The position numbers were made by a program, and so were the translations under genes. Below the pieces are notes generated by a model that had not been told where the DNA came from, ran no database searches, and saw nothing but the letters and a program-made list of their open reading frames with translations. This document shows positions 12,501 through 21,461 of a stretch of 64,000 bases of DNA, piece after piece (within the stretch, counting starts at the first letter, position 1; each line of letters begins with the position of its first letter). Source of the stretch: Physcomitrium patens (taxonomy: Eukaryota; Streptophyta; Bryopsida; Funariales; Funariaceae); the NCBI RefSeq assembly GCF_000002425.4, contig NC_037271.1, forward strand, positions 11,156,786 to 11,220,785. Direction: 5' to 3'.

Positions 12501-13016
12501 CTTCAATTACAATCCGCTCAAGAATCCTACAAGGCGTCTGCAGATAGATTTCGAAATCAAGCACCTACTTTCAAAATTGGAGATAAAGCATGGCTTCTTC
12601 GACGGAATATCAAGACCAAGCGACCATGTGATAAGTTGGACTATCGAAGATTGGAACCATTTATCATCTAGAAGCAAATCAATCCAGTGGCATACCGTCT
12701 GGAATTATCGGCTTCTATGAAGGTACATCCAGTCTTTCATGTTTCTCTGTAAGAGCCTTATCGAAAGTCATCCTTTCTTGGAAGAGTGCAATGTCTGCCA
12801 TCTAGTATTGAGATTGAGAACCACGAGGAATACAAGGTCGAAAAGGTGTTGGATTCACGGCAAAGGTGGGGCAAGTTGGAGTATCTTGTTCATTGGTGCG
12901 GCTACGATATTAATGAACGAATGTGGGAACCAGCTGAAAATCTTGCCAATGTGCCACAAAAGGTACAAGAGTTTCATCAACAACATCCTCATAAAACTAT
13001 GACGGTTCGACGATAG
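9457..13016 (+). pseudogene. Pol of element A (PR-RT-RH-INT-chromodomain), decayed
   Basis: Pol lies in the -1 frame relative to gag. Protease spans about 9640-9750; its active-site triad reads DSET where B has DSGA, explained by G-to-A changes. RT/RNase H runs 10351-11535, with [10 protein letters not shown] and TDHKNLEYFM. A frameshift near 11390 separates it from integrase (11670-12671), which has the H-C zinc motif ending CDICSRSK and the D, D (SDRGTQF), E (QIERVNQ) residues. A chromodomain ([18 protein letters not shown]) ends at 13016. Internal stops lie at 10327-10329, 11044-11046 and 12669-12671 and near 12751. The element family inserts via integrase, and the chromodomain is thought to guide it to modified chromatin. 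Confidence 0.9.
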
Positions 13017-13116
13017 CTTCCTTCTGAAGCTTGCTCATCCAAGAATATAAGAAAGGAGGAGAGCACCACCAAAACTCGTAGTTGATAAAGTAGAATTTTT
13101 TCAATAGTCTTCTGAT

Positions 13117-13464
13117 ATGGATAGCCAAGAGATAGATACTATGCCAGTCAAATTATCTCAATCGATTAGCTCACGAAGGCGATCTCGAGATGAAGAATCG
13201 CCTATACCACGACGACGACGGAGGATATAGAGTAACCGATGACTAGTGATTGTATTTGAATTCGAGCCTGCTTACGATGGTCAGCCAGAAGGCGTGTTTG
13301 CAAGAAAATTTCACAATAAAGACACGAAAGTTCATGCTTGGTCAGAAGTCGAAGGCATGGGCCTCTATAGTTGGCTTCAAAGGCCGATGAACTACTTGCC
13401 TCGTGAACAACAGTTGGAATTCATAGCAGACGTTATATGACAGATCTTCATTTTCTTGCGTTGA
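13117..13464 (+). pseudogene. ORF3 of element A, three nonsense changes
   Basis: The frame opened by the ATG at 13117 holds three in-frame stops, at 13228-13230 (TAG), 13240-13242 (TGA) and 13438-13440 (TGA). It ends with the TGA at 13462-13464. Each internal stop is one C-to-T step from CAG or CGA. Aligned with the intact ORF3 of B, the shared positions include an LVI block, a W, GMG-Y-WL, P-NYL, REQ, and a final A-I stretch. The N-terminal part shares an arginine-rich run followed by RDE. This cross-lineage similarity is the main evidence that ORF3 is a real gene. Confidence 0.75.
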
Positions 13465-13520
13465 TACTGATTAACAATAATATTGCTTCTCAGAGACTTC
13501 GAAGCTAAAAGAGGGGGTGA

Positions 13521-13786
13521 TGATAGGGATATAGTCCTTAAAACCTTCTAGAGACAAGTTTCTAGAACCTTCTAGAAGCAAGTCTCTGGAACCTTTTAAA
13601 AGCTTTCTAGTTGTTGGAAGTTGCTTGAGAAGCTTCATAATTGGTGGAAGTTGCTTGAGAAGCTTCCTAGTTGGTAGAAGTTGCTTGAGAAGCTTCCTAC
13701 TTGGTGGAAGTCGCTGGAGAAGCTTCCTAGTTGGTGGAAGTTGCTTGAGAAGCTTACTAGTTGGTAGAAGTTGCTTAAGAAGCTTC
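13521..13786 (+). repeat. 3' LTR of element A, first part
   Basis: The LTR begins TGATAGGGATATAG, just after the purine-rich AAAAGAGGGGGTGA, and includes about six of the 30-bp units. It is cut at 13786 by element B and resumes at 20120. Confidence 0.92.
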
Positions 13787-14316
13787 TGACACGGACATAC
13801 ATATAATTACCTATATGAATAGATAAAAGTATGTAAAAATAGGTTAATTGTGTAATATCTTCTAGAGAAGCTTCTTAGAAGCTTCATAGACGCTGCTTTG
13901 ACTTTATAGGAGTCTATAGTTGACTTTTAGGTTAGAAACTTGGTCAACAAGTTAGCCATGTCCCACACATGTTGGAAGCTTAAAGAACAAGCTAACTACG
14001 TGGTCCATCCATAGAAAACTTGCCTTGCAAGCAAAGGCATGTGGCCTAGAAAGTCAACATATATTGGAGGTCTTATAGAACATCGCCACGTGGCTTCTAG
14101 TTAGATAGTATATATAGAGGCAAGAGTGAAGCCCTCTTCACTCTTGTCAACTCCTTTCTTGCTTCTAGCCTAGTTTCAAGGGTCTCTAGTTTTCTTGTAT
14201 TTTGGCAATAGCCATTCCAGTTTCTTTCTTAATATACATATTTCTATTTTGTCCTATTTCTTTTTGAGAAAAGTCTCACTTACTCTTTAGCTTTCATCGA
14301 GTTCTTGTCCTTGACA
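13787..14316 (+). repeat. 5' LTR of element B
   Basis: 530 bp, ending CTTGACA. It carries two GAAGCTTC palindromes at 13867-13874 and 13878-13885, a TATA element at 14109-14117 and a hairpin at 14121-14146. Confidence 0.95.
14109..14146 (+). promoter_or_regulatory. LTR TATA element and perfect 11-bp hairpin
   Basis: TATATATAG at 14109-14117 is followed by CAAGAGTGAAG (14121-14131), loop CCCT, and the exact complement CTTCACTCTTG (14136-14146). The same hairpin occurs in the 3' LTR (19924-19949) and in element D (46243-46268). In the decayed copies it persists with one or two mismatches. Confidence 0.7.
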
Positions 14317-14339
14317 GATTGACAAGAGTACACTTACAA

Positions 14340-14348
14340 TATCAGAGC
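14340..14348 (+). other. Possible primer-binding site, 23 bases from LTR
   Basis: TATCAGAGC, the 3' part of the initiator-methionine tRNA primer site. The LTR end at 14316 is fixed by the nested insertion, so the 23-base gap is real. An alternative is that priming uses the sequence directly after the LTR (GATTGACAAGAG) with a different primer. Confidence 0.4.
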
Positions 14349-14528
14349 TTTGTCTTTTCTTGATTAAGAGTGGATTACCCCTTTTTCTTGATAAGACATA
14401 AGCGCATTAGAAGTTGCGGATTACCCTCTTTTAAACTGATATTGTTCTTAGTATTTTCTTTGTTATCAATTCCTCTCTTCTATTTGTTTTGAGCGTTGTT
14501 AGACATCTTCTCTTTTCTAAGTGCTACT

Positions 14529-15536
14529 ATGGCAGAGCTTGTTGAAATGAAGAGTGCAATGGTACAGATGCAAGAACAATTGAGGGAGTTAATGCTTGCG
14601 ATGCATCAACTCCATTTACCACCACAAGGAGCAACAAGAATGGTAGGAAGTGAAGATATAGAGATGATTAGGTCTGCTTCAACATCTGCACCGAACCATA
14701 TCCCTTCTCCCAGAATGGAACACCCTTCGAGTGTTAGAGAACCGAGAGTTGCCTTGCCCGAGAAGTTTGATGGTACCAGATCCAAGTTTCGAGGATTCAT
14801 CAATCAGGTCCAACTAGTGATTGAACTTCAACCCCAGAGCTATCCAACTCTAGGGTCACAAGTTAGATTCATTGGTACACTTCTTTCAAGTTCAGCATTG
14901 TCATGGTTTTCATCTTTTCTTGAACGACGAGATCCAATATTGGATAATCTGGAGGCTTTTTTGGCGGAGTTTCGATCCATGTTTGGAGAACATGATGCAA
15001 TTCGTGTTGCAACCAACAAGATCCGTATTTTGCGATAAGGCAATCGATCAGTAACATTATATGCTTCGCAATTTCGACAACTTGCAACTGATATCAAGTG
15101 GGATGATGCCGCACTTGTGAGTCAATTTCTCTACGGATTACAATATGAGGTAAAGAAATTGATACTTTATTTACCTGATCCTCAAACATTGAGTCAAGCA
15201 ATTGACTTTGCTGTGAAGTGCGACAATCGACTTTATGAATTTCGATCCGAGAGTCGCACAAGTGGGCCTCAACGTTACTACAATTCAATGGCAACACCGA
15301 CGTCTCCTCAACACATACCTTCAGAAGTAGAGGATATGCAAATTGATGCGGTACGTTTCAAACCTCTTACTGAGCAAGAAAAGTCTCGTCGTCGACAAGA
15401 AGGATTGTGCTTATATTGTGGAGAACCTAAGCACACTGCTCAACATTGTCCAAAGAAGCGACGTAACTACAAAATGAGGAGTACGGCTGTCAAAGAAGAC
15501 AGTATGTCAGAAAACGAGTACGTCCAGCTACAATAG
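14529..15536 (+). pseudogene. Gag of element B, one premature stop
   Basis: The ATG at 14529 has G at +4 and starts MAELVEMKSAMVQMQEQL. The frame runs to TAG at 15534-15536 (335 codons) and is broken only by TAA at 15036-15038. Element D reads CGACAAGGC where B reads CGATAAGGC, so one C-to-T change explains the stop. Domains are a helical N-terminus, the central gag domain around YASQFRQLATDIKWDD (about 15060-15110), and a C-terminal CCHC knuckle (CLYCGEPKHTAQHC, about 15409-15450) followed by basic residues. Gag would form the virus-like particle and bind RNA. Everything after codon 169 needs the stop to be bypassed, or gag to be supplied by another copy. Confidence 0.9.
15467..15536 (+). 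other. Gag-pol overlap, -1 frame relation
   Basis: The pol frame is open from 15467 and gag ends at 15536, so the two overlap by about 70 bases with pol at -1. The same relation holds in elements A and D. The sequence GAAAAC lies six or seven codons before the gag stop in A, B and D (B near 15509-15515) and could be the slip site, though it is not a textbook heptamer. Confidence 0.55.
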
Positions 15537-15541
15537 GGACC

Positions 15542-18500
15542 GTGCGGCTGGAATCTTGTACAACTTCTAATAAAGGTCCTATCCTCTCCTCAGAACCATC
15601 TCCTTATTTTATAATAGATGTGCGTTTAGGACGTAATAATTACAAAGCCTCTGCTTTGGTAGATTCAGGAGCCTCATCTTGTTTTTTAGATGAAGAATTT
15701 GCTAGATGTCATAGAATATCATTAATACAAAAAACTAAACCTGTACACGTAGAAGTCATAGATGGTCGTCCGTTGTCTTCTGGAGATGTAACTCACAAAA
15801 CACTTCCTGTAGATGTAGTAATAAATGGTCATAGTAGTTGCGTAATTTTTAATATAATTAGATCTCCCTCTAATCCAGTAATTTTAGGCTTATCATGGTT
15901 AGAAAAGTATAATCCTCGAATAGATTGGATTTCTCGTAAACTTGATTTTCCTCAGAGCATTAGTAACAGTTCTATTAACCAAGTAAAAAACCATGAGTCT
16001 AGTATAGTAAAACTCGCACCTATAGGTGCAAAAGCATTTATACACGCAGCAAAAGAAGGATCAACTTTTGCTATTTATGCTGCACCTATTTCTGAAAGCG
16101 TAAAGACTTCAAGTGGCATTCCAAGTCAATATCAGGATTATCAAGACGTTTTTGAGAAAAAGAATGCAGATATTCTTCCTGAGCATCGCCCATACGATTG
16201 TTCAATCGATCTCAAGGAAGGAACTCTGCCACCATTTGGACCAATTTACAGTTTATCGCAAGATGAGTTGGCTGAACTCAAGACATATATTGACGAGAAT
16301 TTTGCGAAGAATTTCATACGCCATTCAAAATCTCCAGCAGGAGCTCCAATTTTATTCGTAAAGAAAAAAGATGGATCTTTACGAATGTGTATTGACTATC
16401 GAGGACTCAACAAGATCACAATCAAGAACAGGTATCCATTACCTTTGATATCAGGACTCCTTGACCAGTTAAATCAAGCTAAGATCTATACAAAAATAGA
16501 TCTAAGAGGAGCATATAATCTAGTACGGATCAAAGAAGGAGATGAATGGAAGACTGCGTTTCGAACCAGGTACAGGCATTTTGAATATAATGTCATGCCT
16601 TTTGGACTCACGAATGCACCAGCTGCTTTTCAACATCTCATGAATGATGTATTTCGTGAATTCTTAGACAATTTTGTCGTCTGCTACCTAGACGATATCC
16701 TGATTTATTCTAAGAATGTTGAAGAACATGAAATACATGTTCGTCAAGTATTACAAAAACTCAGAGATGCAGGATTGTACGCCAAGATGGAAAAGTGTGT
16801 ATTTCACACTACTCAAGTTGACTTTTTAGGATACATCATTTCAAATGATGGTCTTATGATGGATTCTAAGAAAGTCCAAACAATCATGGATTGGAAGATT
16901 CCAAAGACTGTAAGAGATGTCCAATGTTTCTTGGGATTTGCCAATTACTATCGGATCTTCATCAAAGACTTCTCACGAGTTGCAGCTCCACTTACACGCT
17001 TGACTAGTAAAGATAAATTCCAATGGAATCAAGAAGCGGAAGCAGCATTTGAAGCCTTGAAGACATCATTTGTCTCTGCACCAGTCTTATATCGTGTTGA
17101 CTTTTCCAAGGCATTTTTTATGGAAACAGACGCATCGGATTTTGCCTTGGGTGCAGTTTTATCACAAATGGGAACAGATGACAAACTTCATCCGATAGCT
17201 TTTCATTCAAGAAAATTCTCAGCAGCCGAGATCAATTATGAGATCCACGATAAAGAACTTCTTGCAATCGTGGATTCCTTTCAAGAATGGCGTCATTATC
17301 TAGAAGGTGCTTCTAGTCCAGTCACTGTGTATACAGATCACAAGAACCTCAAGTATTTCATGTCAGCACGCGTGTTGAATCGTCGTCAAGCTCGTTGGAG
17401 TATGTCTTTGTCAAGATTCGACTTCATTATCACTTATCGGCCAGGAAAACAACAAGGTTTGTCCGATGCCCTGTCTAGACGTTCTTATTTTGCACCAAAA
17501 GAAGGAGATGCAGCTTTTGAGCAACAAAGAACGGTCCTCTTGAAACCGGAGCAATTTCATCTCCGAGCAGTGAAATCAACATTGACTGTTGATTCAACTT
17601 TTCTCAAGCAAATCCAGTCCAGTATGTCCTCAGACCCTCTTGTTCATGATATCGAGAATAATTCTTCCAAGTCTCATGATTCTTCTAAGTTCGAGTTCAA
17701 GAATAATCTATTATATTTTGAAGGACGCCTATATGTTCCGGAAGGAAAAGCACGTTTGCGTGTTCTTCAAGCACGTCATGACTTTCCAGCAGCAGGGCAC
17801 TTTGGATATAATAAGACTTTGGAACTCATATCAAGAGATTTTTGGTGGCCACAAATGTGGAAGTCAGTCAAAGACTTTGTACAATCATGTGATATTTGTT
17901 CAAGATCAAAAATTCCTCGACATCGACCTTACGGACTTCTTCAGCCATTACCTATACCAGAACAACCATGGTCTTCTGTTTCTATGGATTTCATCACAGA
18001 TCTTCCAAACTCAAGATCTTATGATTCTATATTTGTGATAGTAGATCGTTTCACCAAGATGGCACATTTTATGCCATGTACAAAATCTATCACAGGTGAA
18101 GAAACAGCTAAGCTTTTCATTGATAATATCTATCGCTATCATGGATTACCTAAAGATATCATATCGGATAGGGGAACTCAATTTGTGTCGAGATTCTGGA
18201 GGACTCTTTTCAAGATTTTAAAAGTGGACATAAAGCTATCTTCAGCTTTCCATCCTCAAACTGATGGACAAACAGAGCGCGTAAACCAAGTCTTGGAACA
18301 GTATTTAAGGTGTACCATCAACTATCAACAAGATGATTGGACAAACCTTCTGCCATTGGCAGAGTTTGCTTATAATAATACGGTACATTCCTCCACGCAA
18401 CAAACACCTTTCTTTGCCAATTATGGCTATCATCCACGACTTGATACTTTTGATTTTTCAAAAGTTGATAATCCTGCAGCAGAAGATATGGCAAATCGGT

Positions 18501-19030
18501 TGTCAGAGTTACATGCAATAATGAAGGCGCAGTTGAAGAAAGCTCAAGAACGGCAAAAGATAAATGCAGATGTATATCGTAAAGAGCAACCACAACTCAA
18601 CGTGGGTGATAAGGTATGGCTACTTCGTCGCAATATCAAGACCACTCGACCTTGTGACAAATTGGACTATCGTAGGCTTGGCTCCTTTTCTGTTTCCGAA
18701 CAGATCAATCCAGTTGCATATCGGTTACATCTACCGGAGTCAATGAAGATCCATCCTGTATTCCACGTGTCTCTTCTTGAACCATATAAGACAGTGGATA
18801 TACAAGGAAGAAGAAAAATGCCACCGCCTCCTATAGAAGTAGATAATAATGAAGAATTTGAGGTGGAAGAGATATTAGACTCAAGGCGGCGCCGAAATAA
18901 GCTGGAATATCTTGTTCATTGGTACGGATATGATATTAGTGAGCGCACATGGGAGCCATCCAGGAATCTAGCAAATGCATCAGCTAAAGTCAAAGTTTTT
19001 CATCAACGACATCCATCAAAACCAAGATGA
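15542..19030 (+). CDS. pol: Pol polyprotein of element B (PR-RT-RH-INT-chromodomain)
   Basis: 1162 codons without a stop; the first codon given is GTG because pol is probably reached by frameshifting and has no ATG of its own. Domains by residue: aspartic protease with DSGA at 41-44; reverse transcriptase with YLDD at 382-385; RNase H with TDASD near 529, KELLAIVDSFQ near 571 and TDHKN near 598; integrase zinc motif H746-H753-C783-C786; integrase catalytic D816, D876, E912; GPY/F-like module about 1020-1082; chromodomain about 1106-1155. Residue 345 is R in the segment RYRHFEYN, where A and D have G, a likely damaging change in RT. The chromodomain places it among the chromoviruses. The C-terminal FHQRHPSKPR resembles fungal and bryophyte-type chromoviruses, which is an inference from memory. 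Confidence 0.95.
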   Translation: MRLESCTTSNKGPILSSEPSPYFIIDVRLGRNNYKASALVDSGASSCFLDEEFARCHRISLIQKTKPVHVEVIDGRPLSSGDVTHKTLPVDVVINGHSSCVIFNIIRSPSNPVILGLSWLEKYNPRIDWISRKLDFPQSISNSSINQVKNHESSIVKLAPIGAKAFIHAAKEGSTFAIYAAPISESVKTSSGIPSQYQDYQDVFEKKNADILPEHRPYDCSIDLKEGTLPPFGPIYSLSQDELAELKTYIDENFAKNFIRHSKSPAGAPILFVKKKDGSLRMCIDYRGLNKITIKNRYPLPLISGLLDQLNQAKIYTKIDLRGAYNLVRIKEGDEWKTAFRTRYRHFEYNVMPFGLTNAPAAFQHLMNDVFREFLDNFVVCYLDDILIYSKNVEEHEIHVRQVLQKLRDAGLYAKMEKCVFHTTQVDFLGYIISNDGLMMDSKKVQTIMDWKIPKTVRDVQCFLGFANYYRIFIKDFSRVAAPLTRLTSKDKFQWNQEAEAAFEALKTSFVSAPVLYRVDFSKAFFMETDASDFALGAVLSQMGTDDKLHPIAFHSRKFSAAEINYEIHDKELLAIVDSFQEWRHYLEGASSPVTVYTDHKNLKYFMSARVLNRRQARWSMSLSRFDFIITYRPGKQQGLSDALSRRSYFAPKEGDAAFEQQRTVLLKPEQFHLRAVKSTLTVDSTFLKQIQSSMSSDPLVHDIENNSSKSHDSSKFEFKNNLLYFEGRLYVPEGKARLRVLQARHDFPAAGHFGYNKTLELISRDFWWPQMWKSVKDFVQSCDICSRSKIPRHRPYGLLQPLPIPEQPWSSVSMDFITDLPNSRSYDSIFVIVDRFTKMAHFMPCTKSITGEETAKLFIDNIYRYHGLPKDIISDRGTQFVSRFWRTLFKILKVDIKLSSAFHPQTDGQTERVNQVLEQYLRCTINYQQDDWTNLLPLAEFAYNNTVHSSTQQTPFFANYGYHPRLDTFDFSKVDNPAAEDMANRLSELHAIMKAQLKKAQERQKINADVYRKEQPQLNVGDKVWLLRRNIKTTRPCDKLDYRRLGSFSVSEQINPVAYRLHLPESMKIHPVFHVSLLEPYKTVDIQGRRKMPPPPIEVDNNEEFEVEEILDSRRRRNKLEYLVHWYGYDISERTWEPSRNLANASAKVKVFHQRHPSKPR

Positions 19031-19125
19031 AAACCTCTCTTATAAAAGAGACAAGATTGAGGCAAGATAACATTCAATTTCCTATCCTTGTTTGTAACTT
19101 CTTTGCAATTTGTGACGCTAATTAG

Positions 19126-19548
19126 ATGGAGAGCCAACAACCAGCGGATTCAACTCAAGAACCTTCGTTTGCTGACTTACCGGATGAGACATTGCGATTG
19201 TCACAACCTTCAAGACGACGCAACCGAGATGAAGACCCTCAAGAACGACATGTTCTTCCTCGAATAGATGGTGAGATACAACGCGTTTGGTATCACGACC
19301 TTGGAAGAGATTCTCGATGTTTGGTGATATTATTGGAGATAGGAACGACTCCTGATGGTGTTTCAAATGTATTATTTGAAGGAAGTTATGAAGGCCTCAA
19401 CAGTGATCAAATAACAGGGTGGTCTTCTCGCCCTGGAATGGGACACTATCGATGGCTAAGAGGACCCATCAACTATCTTCGAAGAGAACAAAGATCAGAG
19501 TATGTAGCAAATACAATTCGCCGCATATTAGATTTTCTCAATATATAA
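19126..19548 (+). CDS. ORF3: conserved accessory protein of unknown function in chromovirus B
   Basis: 140 codons starting 95 bases after the pol stop and ending 41 bases before the 3' LTR. I do not recognise the family. The N-terminus (1-25) is polar, residues 28-42 are basic and acidic (PSRRRNRDEDPQER), and the rest looks like a small mixed fold: WYHDLGRD, LVILLEIG, then GMGHYRWLRGPINYLRREQ and a terminal helix-like stretch. No signal peptide or membrane segment is visible, so it does not look like an envelope protein. Copies in Z, C and D are exactly 423 bp, and element A has a divergent version. It could be a host-interaction, silencing-suppressor or nucleic-acid-binding protein, but nothing in the sequence decides this. 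Confidence 0.8.
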   Translation: MESQQPADSTQEPSFADLPDETLRLSQPSRRRNRDEDPQERHVLPRIDGEIQRVWYHDLGRDSRCLVILLEIGTTPDGVSNVLFEGSYEGLNSDQITGWSSRPGMGHYRWLRGPINYLRREQRSEYVANTIRRILDFLNI

Positions 19549-19574
19549 TCACCGCTCCTCGTGAAACTCGTCCC

Positions 19575-19589
19575 TAGAAGGGGGGGTAA
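19575..19589 (+). other. Polypurine tract of element B
   Basis: AGAAGGGGGGGTAA lies directly before the 3' LTR, the expected start site for plus-strand DNA synthesis. Element D has AGAAGAGGAGGTAA at the equivalent place, and A has AAAAGAGGGGGTGA. Confidence 0.8.
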
Positions 19590-20119
19590 TGTCACGGACA
19601 TACATATAATTACCTATATGAATAGATAAAAGTATGTAAAAATAGGTTAATTGTGTAATATCTTCTAGAGAAGCTTCTTAGAAGCTTCATAGACGCTGCT
19701 TTGACTTTATAGGAGTCTATAGTTGACTTTTAGGTTAGAAACTTGGTCAACAAGTTAGCCATGTCCCACACATGTTGGAAGCTTAAAGAACAAGCTAACT
19801 ACGTGGTCCATCCATAAAAAACTTGCCTTGCAAGCAAAGGCATGTGGCCTAGAAAGTCAACATATATTGGAGGTCTTATAGAACATCGCTACGTGGCTTC
19901 TAGTTAGATAGTATATATAGAGGCAAGAGTGAAGCCCTCTTCACTCTTGTCAACTCCTTTCTTGCTTCTAGTCTAGTTTCAAGGGTCTCTAGTTTTCTTG
20001 TATTTTGGCAATAGCCATTCCAATTTCTTTCTTAATATACATATTTCTATTTTGTCTTATTTCTTTTTGAGAAAAGTCTCACTTACTCTTTAGCTTTCAT
20101 CGAGTTCTTGTCCTTGACA
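19590..20119 (+). repeat. 3' LTR of element B
   Basis: 530 bp, beginning TGTCACGGACATAC and ending CTTGACA, equal in length to the 5' LTR. Apart from position 3 of the LTR, the differences lie in the body and all show T or A in this copy against C or G in the 5' copy. Confidence 0.95.
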
Positions 20120-20365
20120 ACTTCTTAGTTGGTGGAAGTCGCTTGAGAAGCTTCCTAGTTGGTAGAAGTTGCTTGAGAAGCTTCCTTAATAGGAGTATAT
20201 ATTGGAATCGAGGCTGAAGAGTTCTTCAGTCTCGACAACACATCTCTTGGAGCTCTAGCTCACCTCTCTGGTGTTATTCTTGTATTCATCTGATTAATCT
20301 AGTTCTTGCTAATTCTTCTTGAACTTCTTGTTAGATCTCGAGCCTGTATTTCTGTGTCCATGACA
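20120..20365 (+). repeat. 3' LTR of element A, second part
   Basis: Begins ACTTCTTAG, continues the 30-bp array, repeats the TATA-hairpin region (hairpin 20208-20235) and ends TCCATGACA. It is followed by the target duplication ATAAG. Confidence 0.92.
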
Positions 20366-21461
20366 ATAAGTCCTAAGTATTAAAGCTCGCCAAAAATGTG
20401 ATAAAAATATCATAAAACCTTGAATATTCTTATGATGATTTTTTTTTGAACTTCAACAACTTGTATCTCACTATTGGATCGTCCAAACAAATCAAAATTT
20501 TATATGAAGTATTGTTGTGCTTTTTACAACTACTACAACAAATTTAAACTACAAATTCGTCATAGATCTTGAAATATCACCAAAATCCTAATAATAGCTT
20601 TAAACCCTTGCTTATATACATTTGTATGCAATTTTCTTCATAACTCATAAATTAAATATGAAATACCATAAAATTTTGATATATAGCTTTTTAATCTAAT
20701 AAAATATATTTAAAAAAATTTTGGACTAAAAATTCATCTAAAAACTCAAGATATGTTTCCAACCATTACCATCAATATAACAACTCACTTACTGCCTTCA
20801 AATTATATATGCTATCTTCAACATTCTACAATTCCTTTATACAAACTCTAAATGCAAAAAATCTTTTACAAAAGATGTAGATCTTAAAATTGCCTTTGCG
20901 GCTATACCTCTTAATCTCCAAAATCTATTATAAAACTCCTTGTATCCTCAAAAGAACAATAATATATCTTTAAAAGACATCTTAACTTCAAATGGCTATA
21001 ATTTCATTATCCTAATTCCAAATCTTCTAAAATTTACATACAAATTATAGTCTAAATTCTAAACCTTACAATTTTTGCTTTTTGATTTTCAAATGCTCCT
21101 TTTGAAGTTGCCAAAGCCTTTGTTATGGTCGCAGATAACTTATTCAATGTCTATTGGGCATGGCCTTTAATCAATAGGAATGGAGATCATTATTTTTTGC
21201 CTTTATTCTTCTGAATAAGTTTTTTAGAGGTTTAAATCTTCATCTTTGAGCCTCAAAATTTTCTTTAATTTTTATACTAAATATTTAAATATTATATAAT
21301 TTAAACTTTGTAATCAATATAGATAAACCTCAAAATAAATTTTCTTTCATCAACTCTCTTTAAATTAACATACTAACCACTTTAATGCACATCAATACTT
21401 ATAAATATATTATATGTTTTAATTAATTTTATATACTATAAAGAATTAAAATATGATATTG

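Larger units (their letters stand above)
13787..20119 (+). mobile_element. Element B: nearly intact Ty3/gypsy chromovirus
   Basis: A 6333-bp element with 530-bp LTRs at 13787-14316 and 19590-20119, inserted in the 3' LTR of element A. Flanks are GCTTC on the left and ACTTC on the right, a 5-bp target duplication with one mismatch. The LTRs differ at about 6 of 530 positions. Five of the six differences are C/T or G/A pairs with T or A in the 3' copy. Pol (1162 codons) and ORF3 (140 codons) are open; gag has one stop. LTR termini are TGTCA and TGACA, an inverted pair, though the 5' LTR now reads TGACA at its start. It is the youngest element here. Confidence 0.95.
7718..20365 (+). mobile_element. 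Element A: Ty3/gypsy chromovirus interrupted by element B
   Basis: The 5' LTR is at 7718-8254. The 3' LTR is in two parts, 13521-13786 and 20120-20365. The whole is flanked by the perfect 5-bp target duplication ATAAG (7713-7717 and 20366-20370). Removing element B restores one continuous LTR. Internal order is gag, pol (protease, RT, RNase H, integrase, chromodomain) and ORF3. The coding regions contain several stops and at least one frameshift, so A is dead. In the LTR end region (about 190 bp) roughly 6% of positions differ, so A is older than B. Its protein sequences differ clearly from the B/C/D lineage. Confidence 0.93.
7574..21461. repeat. Repeat U copy 1, split by element A
   Basis: The non-gypsy sequence at 7579-7717 and 20371-21456 (about 1.2 kb once A and B are removed) interrupts element Z between gag and pol. 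The 5-mer TATTG occurs at both junctions (7574-7578 and 21457-21461) and may be a target duplication. The 21100-21200 part, read in reverse, resembles 23420-23480 in the second copy (U2). It has no coding capacity that I recognise and its class is unknown. Confidence 0.5.

Noticed and set aside
15542..15544. GTG as true start codon of pol in element B
   Set aside because: The frame is open further upstream and overlaps gag. Frameshifting is a more likely way to reach pol than GTG initiation.
19118..19366. Antisense 82-codon ORF, also open in Z (3951-4199) and partly in D
   Set aside because: It is the complement of ORF3. Its preservation follows from conservation of ORF3 codons, and it has no start or control signals of its own.
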